From positions 771,078 through 835,077 of the forward strand of contig JAFKLY010000002.1 in assembly GCA_017304655.1 (NCBI GenBank): a stretch of DNA of 64,000 nucleotides, given 5' to 3'. The stretch's first letter is position 1. Every line of letters begins with the position of its first letter. Of this stretch, positions 1-9,879 are shown piece by piece. The stretch comes from Sphingomonas sp. (GTDB lineage: Bacteria > Pseudomonadota > Alphaproteobacteria > Sphingomonadales > Sphingomonadaceae). Position numbers and translations under genes: made by a program. The notes under the pieces are model-generated. The model did not search any database, was not told the DNA's origin, and saw only the letters and a list, made by a program, of their open reading frames with translations.

Positions 1-342
1 GAAGCGAGCGAGGCGATCCAGGCCGAGATGGACCGCATTTCCGCCGCGCGCGAGGCCAGCCAGCCGCTGCGCAGCAAGACCGGCGGCTCGACGTTCAAGA
101 ACCCCGAGGGCGAGAAGGCCTGGGCGCTCGTCGACCGCGCCGGCTGCCGGGGTCTGACCATCGGTGGTGCCCAAGTGAGCGAGAAGCACACCAATTTCCT
201 CATCAACACTGGAGACGCGACCAGTGCCGACATCGAAGCGCTCGGCGAGGAAGTGCGCAAGCGCGTGAAGGAACAGAGCGGCGTGATGCTGGAATGGGAA
301 ATTCAACGGGTCGGGCGCGCGACGGTGGGAGGCGCGGCATGA
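1..342 (+). CDS. murB: UDP-N-acetylenolpyruvoylglucosamine reductase, C-terminal part
   Basis: The gene enters from the left edge, so only the last 113 codons are present. MurB reduces UDP-GlcNAc-enolpyruvate to UDP-MurNAc with NADPH and FAD in the cytoplasm, the second committed step of peptidoglycan synthesis. The visible part is the C-terminal substrate-binding domain: a [10 protein letters not shown] motif carrying the serine expected to act as proton donor, then the conserved AGxxGxxxGxAxVSxKHxNFxxN stretch. The stop codon overlaps the ddl start as ATGA, which implies translational coupling inside the division and cell-wall cluster. The family assignment is secure; the N-terminal FAD domain lies outside the window. 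Confidence 0.95.
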   Translation, partial: EASEAIQAEMDRISAAREASQPLRSKTGGSTFKNPEGEKAWALVDRAGCRGLTIGGAQVSEKHTNFLINTGDATSADIEALGEEVRKRVKEQSGVMLEWEIQRVGRATVGGAA

Positions 343-1310
343 GCGCCGGTCCCTGGAAAGTGGCTGTCCTCATGGGCGGCTGGGCAGCGGAGCGGGATGT
401 TTCGCTCAGCAGCGGCGCCGGCATCGTCAAGGCGCTGGAGGAGCGCGGCCATGATGTCGTTGCCATCGATCTGGGCGCGACGCCGGCCGAGGGGCGCGAT
501 CTGCCGGCCAAGCTCATCGCCGCCAATCCCGATGTGGTGTTCAACGCGCTGCATGGTGTGCCGGGCGAGGACGGCACGGTGCAGGGACTCATGGACATCA
601 TGGGCTTCACTTATACCCACAGCGGTCTCGTGACTTCGGTCATCGCCATCGACAAGCAGCTCACCAAGCAGCATCTCGTGCCGCATGGCATCCCGATGCC
701 CGGCGGACGCATCGTCGCGTGTGAGGAGTTGTTCGCTGCCGATCCGTTGCCGCGCCCTTATGTAGTGAAGCCAGTCAATGAGGGCTCTTCGGTCGGCGTG
801 GCGATCGTCACCGCCGAGGGGAATTACGGCAACCCGATTGGTCGCGACGTGAAGGGGCCATGGCAGGAATTTGACGAACTGCTCGCCGAGCCGTTCATTC
901 GCGGGCGGGAGCTGACCGTCGCCGTGTTGGGCGACAAGGCACTGGCCGTGACGGAGCTGCGCCCCAAGAGCGGCTTCTACGATTATGAAGCCAAATACAC
1001 CGATGGCCTGACCGAGCACATCTGTCCTGCGGATGTGCCGGCAGAGATTGCCGAGGCGATGATGGCGATCGCGCTCAAGGCGCATCGGCTGCTTGGGTGC
1101 CGGAGCACGTCGCGCTCCGACTTCCGCTGGGATGACGAGCGCGGGCTCGATGGGCTGTTCCTGCTGGAAGTGAACACCCAGCCGGGCATGACGGCGCTGA
1201 GCCTCGTGCCCGAGCAGGCGAAATATCTGGGGATGAGCTACGGCGAACTGGTCGAAGCGATCATCGCCGATGCACTGGCGTCGAAAGCGGCAGGGGGAAG
1301 CAAGCGATGA
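339..1310 (+). CDS. ddl: D-alanine--D-alanine ligase
   Basis: The product (323 aa) joins two D-alanines with ATP to make the dipeptide that ends the peptidoglycan stem. The N-terminal domain begins with [19 protein letters not shown], and the ATP-grasp part has [13 protein letters not shown] and a C-terminal [20 protein letters not shown] with the metal-binding Glu and Asn. The start at 339 was chosen because its ATG overlaps the murB stop (ATGA); an in-frame upstream ATG at 294 would lie inside murB. The gene overlaps ftsQ by four bases. Length and motifs are normal for the family. Confidence 0.96.
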   Translation: MSAGPWKVAVLMGGWAAERDVSLSSGAGIVKALEERGHDVVAIDLGATPAEGRDLPAKLIAANPDVVFNALHGVPGEDGTVQGLMDIMGFTYTHSGLVTSVIAIDKQLTKQHLVPHGIPMPGGRIVACEELFAADPLPRPYVVKPVNEGSSVGVAIVTAEGNYGNPIGRDVKGPWQEFDELLAEPFIRGRELTVAVLGDKALAVTELRPKSGFYDYEAKYTDGLTEHICPADVPAEIAEAMMAIALKAHRLLGCRSTSRSDFRWDDERGLDGLFLLEVNTQPGMTALSLVPEQAKYLGMSYGELVEAIIADALASKAAGGSKR

Positions 1311-2293
1311 GCACGGCAACCATCAAGCGCGGTGCGGGCCGGAGCGGCCGTATGGGCGGCGTGGGCTCGGCCGGTCGCCGGCCGCGTCAGGGCCGCAGCG
1401 TGATCAACCGTCTGCTCGGCTACCTGCCGTTCACGCATGAACAGCTGACCCGGATCACGACATGGCTGATCGGCCTGATTGTCGCCGCGCTGCTTTGGCT
1501 GGCCGCCAGCTTCCTGGGTTTGCCCGCAATGGTGGGCGCGGAAATCAGCGAGCTTGCGGGGCGCGCCGGTTTCGCTGTCGCCAAGATCGAGGTGCACGGA
1601 CTGGAGCGTATGGAGCAGGCGCCAGTCTCCGATATCGCGGTCAAATATGTGGATCGCTCGATGCTGTCGGTTGATCTGGACAAGCTGCGCGCCGAGGTGA
1701 TGACGCTGGGCTGGGTCAAGGATGCGCGCGTTTCGCGACGCCTGCCGGATGCGCTCATCGTCGATGTCGTCGAACGTCAGCCGGTCGCCGTGTGGCAGCA
1801 TGACGGGATGCTGAGCCTCATCGATGCGAGCGGGGCGGAACTGGGCGCGGTCGATCCCGAGGCCATTCCCGACCTTCCCCTGGTGGTCGGTCCGCAGGCC
1901 AACCGGCAGACCGAGGCGCTGGCGAAGCTGATGGACGCGGCCCCTGCGCTCAAGCCGATGCTGGCCGGTGCAACCTGGGTCGGTAATCGCCGCTGGGACC
2001 TGCGCTTCCAGTCCGGCGAGCAACTGCTGCTGCCGGAAGGCGACGCCGAAGCGGCGGCGGCCTTGGTCAACTTCGCGCGGATGGATGGCGTAGACCGGCT
2101 GCTCGGTCGCGGTATCCTGCGTTTCGACATGCGCGATCCCAGCCGCTTCGTGCTGCGCCTGCCGCCGGGCCAGAGCAAGGATCAGGCGCCCTCCCTCTCC
2201 TCGGCAAAGACCCAGACGGTGGTGACCGGCGGCGACAGCGCCGAAGGCGCGGCCAGCAAGCCCTCGACCTCCACCCAGCAGACGGAAGGCTGA
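1307..2293 (+). CDS. ftsQ: Cell division protein FtsQ
   Basis: This bitopic inner-membrane divisome protein has 328 aa. A basic cytoplasmic N-terminus of about 45 residues is followed by one membrane helix (about 48-70). The periplasmic POTRA domain starts near residue 85 with VAKIEVHGLERM, followed by the beta domain with VDVVERQPVAVWQ. FtsQ links FtsK to the FtsBL-FtsWI synthase. The C-terminal 50 residues are a Ser/Thr/Pro-rich tail that looks disordered. It overlaps ddl (ATGA) and ends four bases before ftsA, so it is part of one operon. Confidence 0.95.
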   Translation: MSTATIKRGAGRSGRMGGVGSAGRRPRQGRSVINRLLGYLPFTHEQLTRITTWLIGLIVAALLWLAASFLGLPAMVGAEISELAGRAGFAVAKIEVHGLERMEQAPVSDIAVKYVDRSMLSVDLDKLRAEVMTLGWVKDARVSRRLPDALIVDVVERQPVAVWQHDGMLSLIDASGAELGAVDPEAIPDLPLVVGPQANRQTEALAKLMDAAPALKPMLAGATWVGNRRWDLRFQSGEQLLLPEGDAEAAAALVNFARMDGVDRLLGRGILRFDMRDPSRFVLRLPPGQSKDQAPSLSSAKTQTVVTGGDSAEGAASKPSTSTQQTEG

Positions 2294-2297
2294 TCCT

Positions 2298-3560
2298 ATG
2301 GCGGCTGCGCGCAATGACGGTCTGATCACCGCGATCGATATCGGCTCCTGGAAAGTGTCGGCACTGATCGCGAAGAAACAGGAGGACGGCACCCTCGCCG
2401 TGCTCGGCACCGGGCAGCGCGAGAGCCGGGGCGTGCGGCGTGGCCTCGTCATCGACATGGAACGGACCGAACTCGCCGTGCGCGAGACGGTCGAGCAGGC
2501 CGAGAAGGTTGCCGGCACCAACATCGAGAAAGTGATCCTGAGCTTTTCCGGCGGCAGCATCGAGAGCAAGGTCGAGCCGGTCGAAATGGCGATTGGCGGG
2601 CGCCGCATCGAGCAGGCCGATGTCGATGCGCTTTATGATCGCGCTCGCGAACGCATCGACCCGGAAGGGCGAGTGATGCTTCAGGCGCACCCGACGCTTT
2701 ACACGATCGACGGCATGCGCGGCGTCGCGCGGCCGCTCGGGCTGCATGCCAACCAGCTTGGCGTTGATATTCACGTGATGCTCGCGGACGGCGCGCCGCT
2801 GCGCAACCTCGAGACGAGCGTGCGCGGGGCCTATCTGGACGTGCAGGCAATTGTCGCCGCGCCGGTCGCTACGGCTGCAGCCTGCCTCTCGGACGAGGAG
2901 CGCGATCTGGGCGTGGCGCTGGTCGAGCTGGGTGCGGGCGTTACCAATGTCTCGCTGCACATTGGTGGCATGCTGGTCGGACTGCGCTCCATTCCCATCG
3001 GCGCGGCGGACATCACGGACGATATCGCTTCGGCCTTCGGCATTCGCCGCAGTCAGGCCGAGCGGATGAAGTGCTTCTATGGCTCGGCGATGCAGAACCG
3101 CCGCGATTTCCGCGAAGTCATCGAGATTGCGCCCGCCGCGACCAGTGCGGAGCAGACCGAGACGCGCCGCCTGACGCGCGCGGAGCTTGTGGGCGTCATC
3201 TGCGAGCGGCTCAACCGGCTGATGAGCGAAATCTCCAAAGCGCTCGACGAGATGGGTTTCCACTCGCCCGTTGGTCGCCAGGTGGTGCTCACAGGCGGTG
3301 GCGCCGAGTTGAAGGCCATTGCCGACTATGCCCAGACCGCGCTTGGCCGCGCCGTGCGCATCGGTCGTCCCCGGCTGCTGGATGCGCTGCCCGAGGCCCA
3401 TCGCGGTCCGGCCTTCACGACGCTGACGGGTCTTGCTCTTCATGCCTCGAAGGAGCGGGAAGACCTGCTGCACCGGCCGTTGCGTGAGCAGCACGTTCAC
3501 CGGGCGCGGGGTGGCGCGATGGTGCAGCGGTTGATCGCGGCTCTGCGGGCAGGCTACTAG
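2298..3560 (+). CDS. ftsA: Cell division protein FtsA
   Basis: This actin-fold ATPase of 420 aa tethers FtsZ to the membrane. The N-terminus has the phosphate-1 motif AIDIGSWKVSALI, the middle has the SHS2-type 1C subdomain, and the phosphate-2/adenosine region is seen in VELGAGVTNVSL and VVLTGGGAELKAI. The last 15 or so residues (AMVQRLIAALRAGY) form an amphipathic membrane-targeting helix, as in other FtsA proteins. It follows ftsQ by four bases and precedes ftsZ with a 129-bp gap that can hold a separate ftsZ promoter. Confidence 0.96.
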   Translation: MAAARNDGLITAIDIGSWKVSALIAKKQEDGTLAVLGTGQRESRGVRRGLVIDMERTELAVRETVEQAEKVAGTNIEKVILSFSGGSIESKVEPVEMAIGGRRIEQADVDALYDRARERIDPEGRVMLQAHPTLYTIDGMRGVARPLGLHANQLGVDIHVMLADGAPLRNLETSVRGAYLDVQAIVAAPVATAAACLSDEERDLGVALVELGAGVTNVSLHIGGMLVGLRSIPIGAADITDDIASAFGIRRSQAERMKCFYGSAMQNRRDFREVIEIAPAATSAEQTETRRLTRAELVGVICERLNRLMSEISKALDEMGFHSPVGRQVVLTGGGAELKAIADYAQTALGRAVRIGRPRLLDALPEAHRGPAFTTLTGLALHASKEREDLLHRPLREQHVHRARGGAMVQRLIAALRAGY

Positions 3561-3599
3561 GCTGCGCAATCGGGCCGAAGCGCAATATGTTGTGGATGA

Positions 3600-3607
3600 A
3601 TGGTTAA
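3600..3607 (-). promoter_or_regulatory. CtrA-type half-site upstream of ftsZ
   Basis: The + strand reads ATGGTTAA, so the - strand carries TTAACCAT, the half-site described for the cell-cycle regulator CtrA in alphaproteobacteria. It lies about 83 bases before the ftsZ start in the only sizeable gap of the division cluster. No second TTAA box at the canonical 7-base spacing is seen, so the site is tentative. Confidence 0.3.
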
Positions 3608-3689
3608 AAAGAGCGTGAATTGGCACTGTAACTGGTGCATGGTTCCCTGTGATGGAAGGTGCCGCGCGGCACCGGTAGGAGAATGATCG

Positions 3690-5162
3690 ATGAGCATTGA
3701 AATCGGGCCGCCCCATGTGGACGAGCTGAAGCCACGGATCACCGTGATCGGCGTCGGCGGGGCGGGCGGCAATGCCATTGCGAACATGATCGATGCCTCG
3801 GTCGATGGTGTCGACTTCATTGTCGCGAATACCGACGCGCAGGCGCTCAACGCTTCGCCGGCGGAGCGCCGCATCCAGCTTGGCCCGCGCATCACAGAGG
3901 GTCTTGGCGCTGGCTCGCGGCCCGACATCGGCCGCGCAGCGGCTGAAGAAACGATCGCGGAAGTGCAGGAAGCGCTTGAGGGCGTCCATATGTGCTTCAT
4001 CGCGGCGGGCATGGGCGGCGGCACCGGCACGGGCGCCGCGCCTGTCATCGCGAAGGCTGCACGCGAGAAGGGGATACTCACCGTCGGCGTCGTCACCAAG
4101 CCGTTCACGTTCGAGGGCGCGCGCCGCATGCGCTCGGCCGATAGCGGCATCGAGGAGCTGCAGAAGCACGTCGATACGCTGATCGTCATTCCCAACCAGA
4201 ATCTGTTCCTGATCGCCAATCCGAACACGACCTTCAAGGAAGCGTTCGAGATGGCTGATGAAGTGCTGCAGCAGGGTGTGCGCGGCATCACCGATCTCAT
4301 GGTCATGCCTGGCCTCATCAACCTCGACTTCGCCGACGTCCGCTCGGTGATGGAAGAGATGGGCAAGGCCATGATGGGCACCGGCGAGGCCGATGGTGAC
4401 GGGCGCGCGCTCGCCGCCGCCGAGAAGGCTATCGCCAATCCGCTGCTCGACGGTGTCTCGATGCGTGGTGCCAAGGGCGTCATCGTGTCGATCGTGGGCG
4501 GCGAGGACATGCGCCTGATGGAAGTCGACGAGGCCGCGAACCACATTCGCGAGCTGGTCGATCCCGATGCCAACATCATCTGGGGTTCCGCGTTCAACGA
4601 AAATCTCAACGGCAAGATCCGCGTTTCGGTCGTCGCCACGGGCATCGACATGGATGCGCTGGCGAGCCAGCCGAAGAGCCAGCCTTTCCGGCTGGGTGAT
4701 GTCGGCGTGTCGCGTCCGGCAGCCGCTGTTGCGGCGCCTGCCGCCTTCACACCGACGCCGGCGGCCGAGCCGGTCGAAACGATCGCGGTCGTGGAAGCCG
4801 CCGAGCCTGAGGAAATCGTGCTCGATACCCCCGCGCCGCGCTTCACGGTGACGGAGCCGGAACCGGAGATCGTCGTCACGCCGCCCTCCACGCCTCGCTT
4901 CGTTACGACGAAGTTCGACGATATCGATGGCGAGGACGAGCTGGTTCTGGATAGTAGCCTGGCGGCTGAACCGGCGCCGTCGGTGGTACCGCCTGCGCCT
5001 GCTCCGGCTGCAGAAGCGGCACGGTCAGGTGGCACACTGTTCGAGCGCATGTCCCAGCTTGCTCGCGGGCAGTCTCGTGCTGCTGCGGACGAGGACGATG
5101 TCGATAGCGACCGCACCGAGTTCGAAGTGCCGCGGTTCCTGAACCGGCAGAATAATCAGTAA
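3690..5162 (+). CDS. ftsZ: Cell division GTPase FtsZ
   Basis: This tubulin homologue of 490 aa forms the Z ring. The GTP-binding part shows [13 protein letters not shown] near the N-terminus and the tubulin signature [10 protein letters not shown] near residue 110; the T7-loop stretch is [11 protein letters not shown]. After about residue 320 comes a Pro/Ala/Glu-rich linker of about 150 residues, then the C-terminal conserved peptide VPRFLNRQ, which binds FtsA and other tethers. The long linker is usual in alphaproteobacteria. A good ribosome-binding site (TAGGAG) precedes the ATG. Confidence 0.97.
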   Translation: MSIEIGPPHVDELKPRITVIGVGGAGGNAIANMIDASVDGVDFIVANTDAQALNASPAERRIQLGPRITEGLGAGSRPDIGRAAAEETIAEVQEALEGVHMCFIAAGMGGGTGTGAAPVIAKAAREKGILTVGVVTKPFTFEGARRMRSADSGIEELQKHVDTLIVIPNQNLFLIANPNTTFKEAFEMADEVLQQGVRGITDLMVMPGLINLDFADVRSVMEEMGKAMMGTGEADGDGRALAAAEKAIANPLLDGVSMRGAKGVIVSIVGGEDMRLMEVDEAANHIRELVDPDANIIWGSAFNENLNGKIRVSVVATGIDMDALASQPKSQPFRLGDVGVSRPAAAVAAPAAFTPTPAAEPVETIAVVEAAEPEEIVLDTPAPRFTVTEPEPEIVVTPPSTPRFVTTKFDDIDGEDELVLDSSLAAEPAPSVVPPAPAPAAEAARSGGTLFERMSQLARGQSRAAADEDDVDSDRTEFEVPRFLNRQNNQ

Positions 5163-5229
5163 CTCTGACAGTCAATCTGGGGAGGCGGGCGCCATCGGGC
5201 GCCTGTCCGAACCGAGAGGATTTGAGAAC

Positions 5230-7107
5230 GTGAGACGGACACGCTGGATCCTGGCCTCGTCGTTGATGGCCTCGGCTCTGGCTGGATTGCCCCTGCGAGC
5301 GCAGACGGGCGAGGTCGTGCAGGCGACGCCATCGGCGGAAGCGGTGGCCTCGCTCAATCGCAATCTGGCGCTACTCTCCCGCAATCCGCAGGATGTGAAC
5401 GCGCTGCTCGGCGCCGGGCAGGCTGCGCTGGACCTGGGCGACGTCCAGGCCGCCAATGGCTTCTTCACGCGAGCCAACATGGTCAATCCCCGGCTCGGCA
5501 AGGCCAAGCTGGGCCTAGCCGTCGTGCAGATCGCGCTCAAGCAGCCGGTTGAGGCTGCTGCGAATTTCGACGCGGCGGCGGCGCTTGGCGAACAGGCGCA
5601 GGGCCATCTGGCCGACCGCGCCCTTGCCTATGATCTGACCGGGCAGCAGGAGAAGGCGCAGGCTGATTATCAGGCCGCGCTTCGCCTCAATCCATCGGAT
5701 GCGACCGCGCGGATGCGCTATGCGGTGTCGCTCGGCGTCTCCGGAAAGGTTGCCGAGGCCGAGCGCCAGCTTGAGCCTGCGCTGTCCAGCAGCGATCGTG
5801 AAGCGTGGCGGATGCGTGCCTTCGTGCTGGCGATGAACGGCCGCATTGCCGACGCGCGAAAGATCACCAGCACAATGATGCCCAAAGGGCTGGCCGATGC
5901 GCTCGACCCCTACATGCAGCGCTTGCCGCTGCTGACGGCCGGCCAGAAAGCGGCCGCCACGCATTTCGGCGAGTTCCCGGCCAATGTGCTGCGCCTCGCC
6001 GCCCCGGAGCCGGCGCGCGAGGTTCAGGTCGCTGCCAATACGACCGAGCGGAGCAACTCGCGACGCGACCGCAACAGCCGGTCGTCGAACGATCGTCGCG
6101 CGAATAGCCGGGAGACGAGCAATCGTCAGGCGAGCGCTACCCCGACCGCAAGCGCGCCTGCGTCCGCGTCGTTTCCGCCGGCCCGACGCGAGTTGACGCC
6201 GCCCCCGCCGCCGTCGTCGACCTCCGGTCAGCAGCTTGCGGCGAATACGGCCAGCCCACCGCCGCGTCCGGCCGCCGTTGCGCCTTCGCGCTCGGCTAGC
6301 CCGCAACAGGCTCAGTCACAGTCATCTGCCTCGCGTGTCCCGTCCGCCGCGCCGGCGGATCAGCCTCCGGCCCGGGCTGCGGCGCAACCGTCGCGCGCCA
6401 GCTTCGAGGCACCAGCCACCGTGCAGACGGCGAGTGCGGAGGTGGAAGCGCCCCGGCGGCCGTCCGTGACCCCGGTCGGGGCCGCTCAGGGTCCGTTCGA
6501 CCCGCAAGCGACTACCCAGGCCACGCGCGCTGCAACGCCCTCTGTCTCTTCGCCGGCGGCCTCAACTCCCGTTGTCAGCGCACCATCTCAGTCGGTTGCC
6601 CAGATCCCGCCGCGCTCGCTCGCCGATACCTTGTCCTCGCTCGATGTGCCCGATCAGGAGAAGCAAAGTGGCGCGGCCGTCGCGGATTTGCGGGCGGTAG
6701 CGCGCATCCAGGAGCAGCGCCGCAAAGCAGCGGAGGCCGCAGCAGCCAAGGCCAAAGCGGATGCGGAAGCGAAGGCCAAGGCCGAGGCCGCGAAAAAGGC
6801 GGAAGCCGAGCGCAAGGCCAAGCTGGCCGCCAATCCCTCGCGTAACTGGGTGCAGGTCGCCACTGGCCGCGATGTCGATGCTCTGGCCTTCGACATGCGC
6901 CGCCTGCGCCGCACTTATGCGGATGCGATTGGCGATCAGTCCGGCTGGACGGCGCAATGGGGTGCGACCCGGCGCCTGCTCATCGGGCCGTTCAAGAAGC
7001 CCGAGGATGCGAAGGCCACTGTCGCCAAGATCGCCAAGTCCGGCGGTGATGCGTTCCTGTGGCAGAGCGAGGCCGGCGAGGAAGTCGTCAAGCTCGGCGG
7101 CAAATGA
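5230..7107 (+). CDS. Exported TPR and SPOR domain protein
   Basis: The product (625 aa) has an N-terminal signal sequence ending near LPLRAQ, four or so TPR-like helical repeats (about 35-240), a long Ser/Ala/Pro-rich disordered region (about 260-490) and a Lys/Ala/Glu-rich helix of about 50 residues. It ends in a SPOR domain (about 540-620: [14 protein letters not shown] and [15 protein letters not shown]). SPOR domains bind denuded glycan at division septa, so a septal or cell-wall role is likely, consistent with the place directly after ftsZ. The start is a GTG with GAGAGG eight bases upstream. The specific function is unknown. Confidence 0.85.
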   Translation: MRRTRWILASSLMASALAGLPLRAQTGEVVQATPSAEAVASLNRNLALLSRNPQDVNALLGAGQAALDLGDVQAANGFFTRANMVNPRLGKAKLGLAVVQIALKQPVEAAANFDAAAALGEQAQGHLADRALAYDLTGQQEKAQADYQAALRLNPSDATARMRYAVSLGVSGKVAEAERQLEPALSSSDREAWRMRAFVLAMNGRIADARKITSTMMPKGLADALDPYMQRLPLLTAGQKAAATHFGEFPANVLRLAAPEPAREVQVAANTTERSNSRRDRNSRSSNDRRANSRETSNRQASATPTASAPASASFPPARRELTPPPPPSSTSGQQLAANTASPPPRPAAVAPSRSASPQQAQSQSSASRVPSAAPADQPPARAAAQPSRASFEAPATVQTASAEVEAPRRPSVTPVGAAQGPFDPQATTQATRAATPSVSSPAASTPVVSAPSQSVAQIPPRSLADTLSSLDVPDQEKQSGAAVADLRAVARIQEQRRKAAEAAAAKAKADAEAKAKAEAAKKAEAERKAKLAANPSRNWVQVATGRDVDALAFDMRRLRRTYADAIGDQSGWTAQWGATRRLLIGPFKKPEDAKATVAKIAKSGGDAFLWQSEAGEEVVKLGGK

Positions 7108-8276
7108 GCCGGCTTGCCCCATTCGCCTGTGACCCGGCGCGCAGCCGGGGTCGCCAGCATGCCGAACCGGGCGGCGAGGCGCGGGGCCCGCGCGATATCT
7201 TCCAGCGTGATCGCGATCGGATCATCCATTCGATCAGCTTCCGCCGCCTTCGCCACAAGACGCAGGTGTTCATCGCGCCCGATGGCGACCATTATCGCGT
7301 TCGCCTGACCCACAGCCTGGAAGTCGCGCAGATCGGCCGTACCATCGCCCGCGTGCTCGGCCTCAATGAGGATCTGACCGAGGCGCTGTGCCTGGCGCAC
7401 GATATCGGTCATCCGCCTTTCGGTCATTCCGGCGAGGATGCGCTGGAGGAAGCGCTGACGCCTTATGGCGGGTTCGATCACAACGCGCACTGCCTGCGCA
7501 CTCTGAGTCTGCTGGAGAGCGCCTATCCGCGTTTTCAAGGGCTCAACCTCAGCTGGGAAATGCTGGAGGGTCTGGCCAAGCACAACGGCCCGGTGACGGC
7601 ACCGAACTGGGCCATGAGGGAGGTCGACGCGGCTTTCCCGCTGGAGCTGACGAGCTGGCCATCGCTGGAAGCGCAGATTTCCGCGCTGTCGGACGATATC
7701 GCTTATGACAATCACGATATCGACGATGGCTTGCGGGCGGGCATTCTCTCGCTGGAACAATTGCTGGAGGTGCCCTTCGTCCAGCGTTGCTGGCATCAGG
7801 TGGTGGCGCGTCATCCCGATCTGCCCGCCGACCGGCTGGTGCGTGAGCTGATCCGTGACCAGATCGGCCTCATGGTCAACGATCTGCTCGAAACGACGCA
7901 GGCCAATCTGCGCACTTTGGGGCTGGAGAAGGCCAGCGTGGAGGATATCCGCGCAGCCGGGCAGCCCATCGCGGCTTTCTCCGATGCGATGCGTGAGGAC
8001 GAGCGGACGCTCAAGCGCTTCATGTACGCCAATCTCTATCATCATCCGCTGCAACTCGCGGCGGCGGACCGGGCGCGGATCATCGTGACGGACCTGTTCG
8101 CGGCCTATCATGAAGACCCGTCCCTGATGGGATCGGCGTGGGATGCGAGCTGCGTGACCGACGAGCCGGATCGCAGCCGCCATATCGCGGATTACATCGC
8201 CGGCATGACCGATCGCTTTGCCGAAAGTGCGCATCGGGCCATTTATGGCGACAAGCTGGATCGGCGGCTGACCTGA
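7104..8276 (+). CDS. dgt: dGTP triphosphohydrolase-like protein
   Basis: An HD-superfamily hydrolase of 390 aa that splits dNTPs to nucleoside and triphosphate. Metal ligands are visible as His70 ([10 protein letters not shown]), His99-Asp100 ([15 protein letters not shown]) and a later Asp in [11 protein letters not shown]. The [20 protein letters not shown] N-terminal block is typical of the type 2 dGTPase-like family. The start at 7104 overlaps the stop of the SPOR gene (ATGA), which favours it over an in-frame upstream ATG. Substrate preference cannot be told from sequence. Confidence 0.92.
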   Translation: MSRLAPFACDPARSRGRQHAEPGGEARGPRDIFQRDRDRIIHSISFRRLRHKTQVFIAPDGDHYRVRLTHSLEVAQIGRTIARVLGLNEDLTEALCLAHDIGHPPFGHSGEDALEEALTPYGGFDHNAHCLRTLSLLESAYPRFQGLNLSWEMLEGLAKHNGPVTAPNWAMREVDAAFPLELTSWPSLEAQISALSDDIAYDNHDIDDGLRAGILSLEQLLEVPFVQRCWHQVVARHPDLPADRLVRELIRDQIGLMVNDLLETTQANLRTLGLEKASVEDIRAAGQPIAAFSDAMREDERTLKRFMYANLYHHPLQLAAADRARIIVTDLFAAYHEDPSLMGSAWDASCVTDEPDRSRHIADYIAGMTDRFAESAHRAIYGDKLDRRLT

Positions 8277-8303
8277 AGGTCGGCAGGGCAGGGGAGAGAC
8301 ACC

Positions 8304-8963
8304 ATGCAGGACGGCCCAAGACCCTGGCTGGCCCGCGAAGCGGGGGGAACGGACGGTCGCCGCCACGCTCCGGCCACGGCACGCAACCGGGACGCCATTG
8401 CCGCTGTGCTGGCCGATGTCCTTCCAGCCTCTGGATCGGTGCTGGAGATCGCGAGCGGATCGGGCGAACATGCTCTGCATTTCGCCGAAACCTTTCCGGG
8501 CCTCGACTGGCAACCGAGCGATCCCGATCTCGCCGCGCTCGCCTCGATCGTGGCCTGGATGCAGGAGGAGCCGCGCGCCAATCTGCGGCCGCCGTTGATG
8601 ATCGACGCCGCGCACCCGGATGACTGGCCGATCGCGCATGCGGATGCGATCCTGTGCATCAATATGGTCCATATCAGCCCATGGGACGCGACTCTCGGGC
8701 TGCTGCGCGGGGCGGCGCGATTGTTGCCGGACGGTGGACCGCTCTATCTTTATGGTCCGTATCTGCGCGAGGGCGTCGAGACCGCGCCGAGCAACCTTGC
8801 CTTCGATCAGTCGCTGCGCGCGCGCAATCCGGCGTGGGGGCTGCGTGCGGTGGAGGTGGTTGCAAATACCGCGGCAATCGAGGGGCTGGCACTGCAGCGC
8901 ATCGTCGAGATGCCGGCCAACAATCTCAGCCTGATCTTCCGGCGCGATCCTCGTCCGGACTGA
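8304..8963 (+). CDS. DUF938 SAM-dependent methyltransferase-like protein
   Basis: The product has 219 aa. The SAM-binding motif I is VLEIASGSGEHALHFA (about 45-62), followed by ILCINMVHISPW and the GGPLYLYGPYLREG segment characteristic of the DUF938 family. It has a class I methyltransferase fold; no substrate has been assigned with confidence in the literature known to me. It lies 27 bases after dgt with a GGGGAGAG ribosome-binding site, so it probably ends that operon. Its 3' end overlaps the convergent transporter gene by 38 bases. Confidence 0.85.
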   Translation: MQDGPRPWLAREAGGTDGRRHAPATARNRDAIAAVLADVLPASGSVLEIASGSGEHALHFAETFPGLDWQPSDPDLAALASIVAWMQEEPRANLRPPLMIDAAHPDDWPIAHADAILCINMVHISPWDATLGLLRGAARLLPDGGPLYLYGPYLREGVETAPSNLAFDQSLRARNPAWGLRAVEVVANTAAIEGLALQRIVEMPANNLSLIFRRDPRPD

Positions 8964-9879
8964 TGGTGGGTTCGCGCCGGCGCACATGTTCGCGCCAGGC
9001 GATGTAGAGTCCGCTGATCGCGATCAGTGCCGCGCCGATCCAAGTGGAGGGCGCCGGCCATGTCGACCAGAACATCCACCCCGCCCAGGTGGCCCAGATC
9101 ATCTGGCTATAGTCCATCGGGATGACGATGGAGATCGGCCCCCAGCGCAGTGCCGATGTCATCAGCAGTTGCGCCGCGCCGCCGGACAGGCCGAGCAGCA
9201 CGAACAGTGCCCAGCTCAGCGGATCGTGCGCCTGGGCGAACCACAGCATGATGAGACCGAGCGGCGGCAGCGAGAGCAAGGTGAACCAGAAGACGATGAC
9301 GGGCGGTGAATCGGTGCGGCCCAGATCGCGCAGGACGATGGCGACGACGGCGGTGACGAAGGCGCCGCCTAGTGCGACGAACAGGCCAATCGACGCGAAA
9401 TTGGCCGATTCCGGATGCGCCATAATCACCACGCCGACGAAGCCGACGAGCACGGCTGCCCAACGGCGCGGCCCGGTCGGTTCCTTGAGCAGCAGCGCGG
9501 AGAGGACCGTCGCGAAGATCGGCATGGTGAAGCCGATCGAGGTCGCCTCCGCCAGCGGCAGCAGCGCGACCGCGCCGAAATTGAAGAACATGCCGGTGAA
9601 GCCCAGCGCCGTGCGGACCGCGTGCGTGCGCATGGGCGCATTGGGCCAGACCGCGGTGCCGAGCATCGCAAAGGCCCAGCCGGCCGCGACGGGGAGAGCG
9701 AAGAGCTGGCGATAGAAGGTGATTTCCGTGATGTGCGCGCCGCGTTCCACCAGCAGCTTGCCCAGTGTGTAAGTGGCCGCCAGCATCATCATCGCCAGCA
9801 GGCGCAGGCCGATAGCGTAGAGCGGCCGGTCGCGCCGTGTCTCCCGCATCGGGGGCAGGACGGGAGACGGCGCTGTCAT
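8926..9879 (-). CDS. EamA/DMT-family membrane transporter
   Basis: The product has 317 aa and ten predicted membrane helices in two EamA repeats (about 30-155 and 165-300), with PLAEATSIGFTMPIFATVLSALLLKE at the end of the first repeat. It belongs to the drug/metabolite transporter superfamily and the substrate is unknown. The start at 9879 was chosen because it overlaps the stop of the upstream rarD gene as ATGA; an alternative ATG lies at 9849. It forms a (-) operon with the next two genes. Confidence 0.88.
   Translation of the reverse strand: MTAPSPVLPPMRETRRDRPLYAIGLRLLAMMMLAATYTLGKLLVERGAHITEITFYRQLFALPVAAGWAFAMLGTAVWPNAPMRTHAVRTALGFTGMFFNFGAVALLPLAEATSIGFTMPIFATVLSALLLKEPTGPRRWAAVLVGFVGVVIMAHPESANFASIGLFVALGGAFVTAVVAIVLRDLGRTDSPPVIVFWFTLLSLPPLGLIMLWFAQAHDPLSWALFVLLGLSGGAAQLLMTSALRWGPISIVIPMDYSQMIWATWAGWMFWSTWPAPSTWIGAALIAISGLYIAWREHVRRREPTISPDEDRAGRSG

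Noticed and set aside
2067..4544. Long open frame antisense to ftsA/ftsZ
   Set aside because: High-GC genome shadow: His/Arg/Ala-rich product without domain, opposite to well-identified genes. The same applies to long antisense frames over alaC, ppc, amine oxidase, purL and M13 genes.
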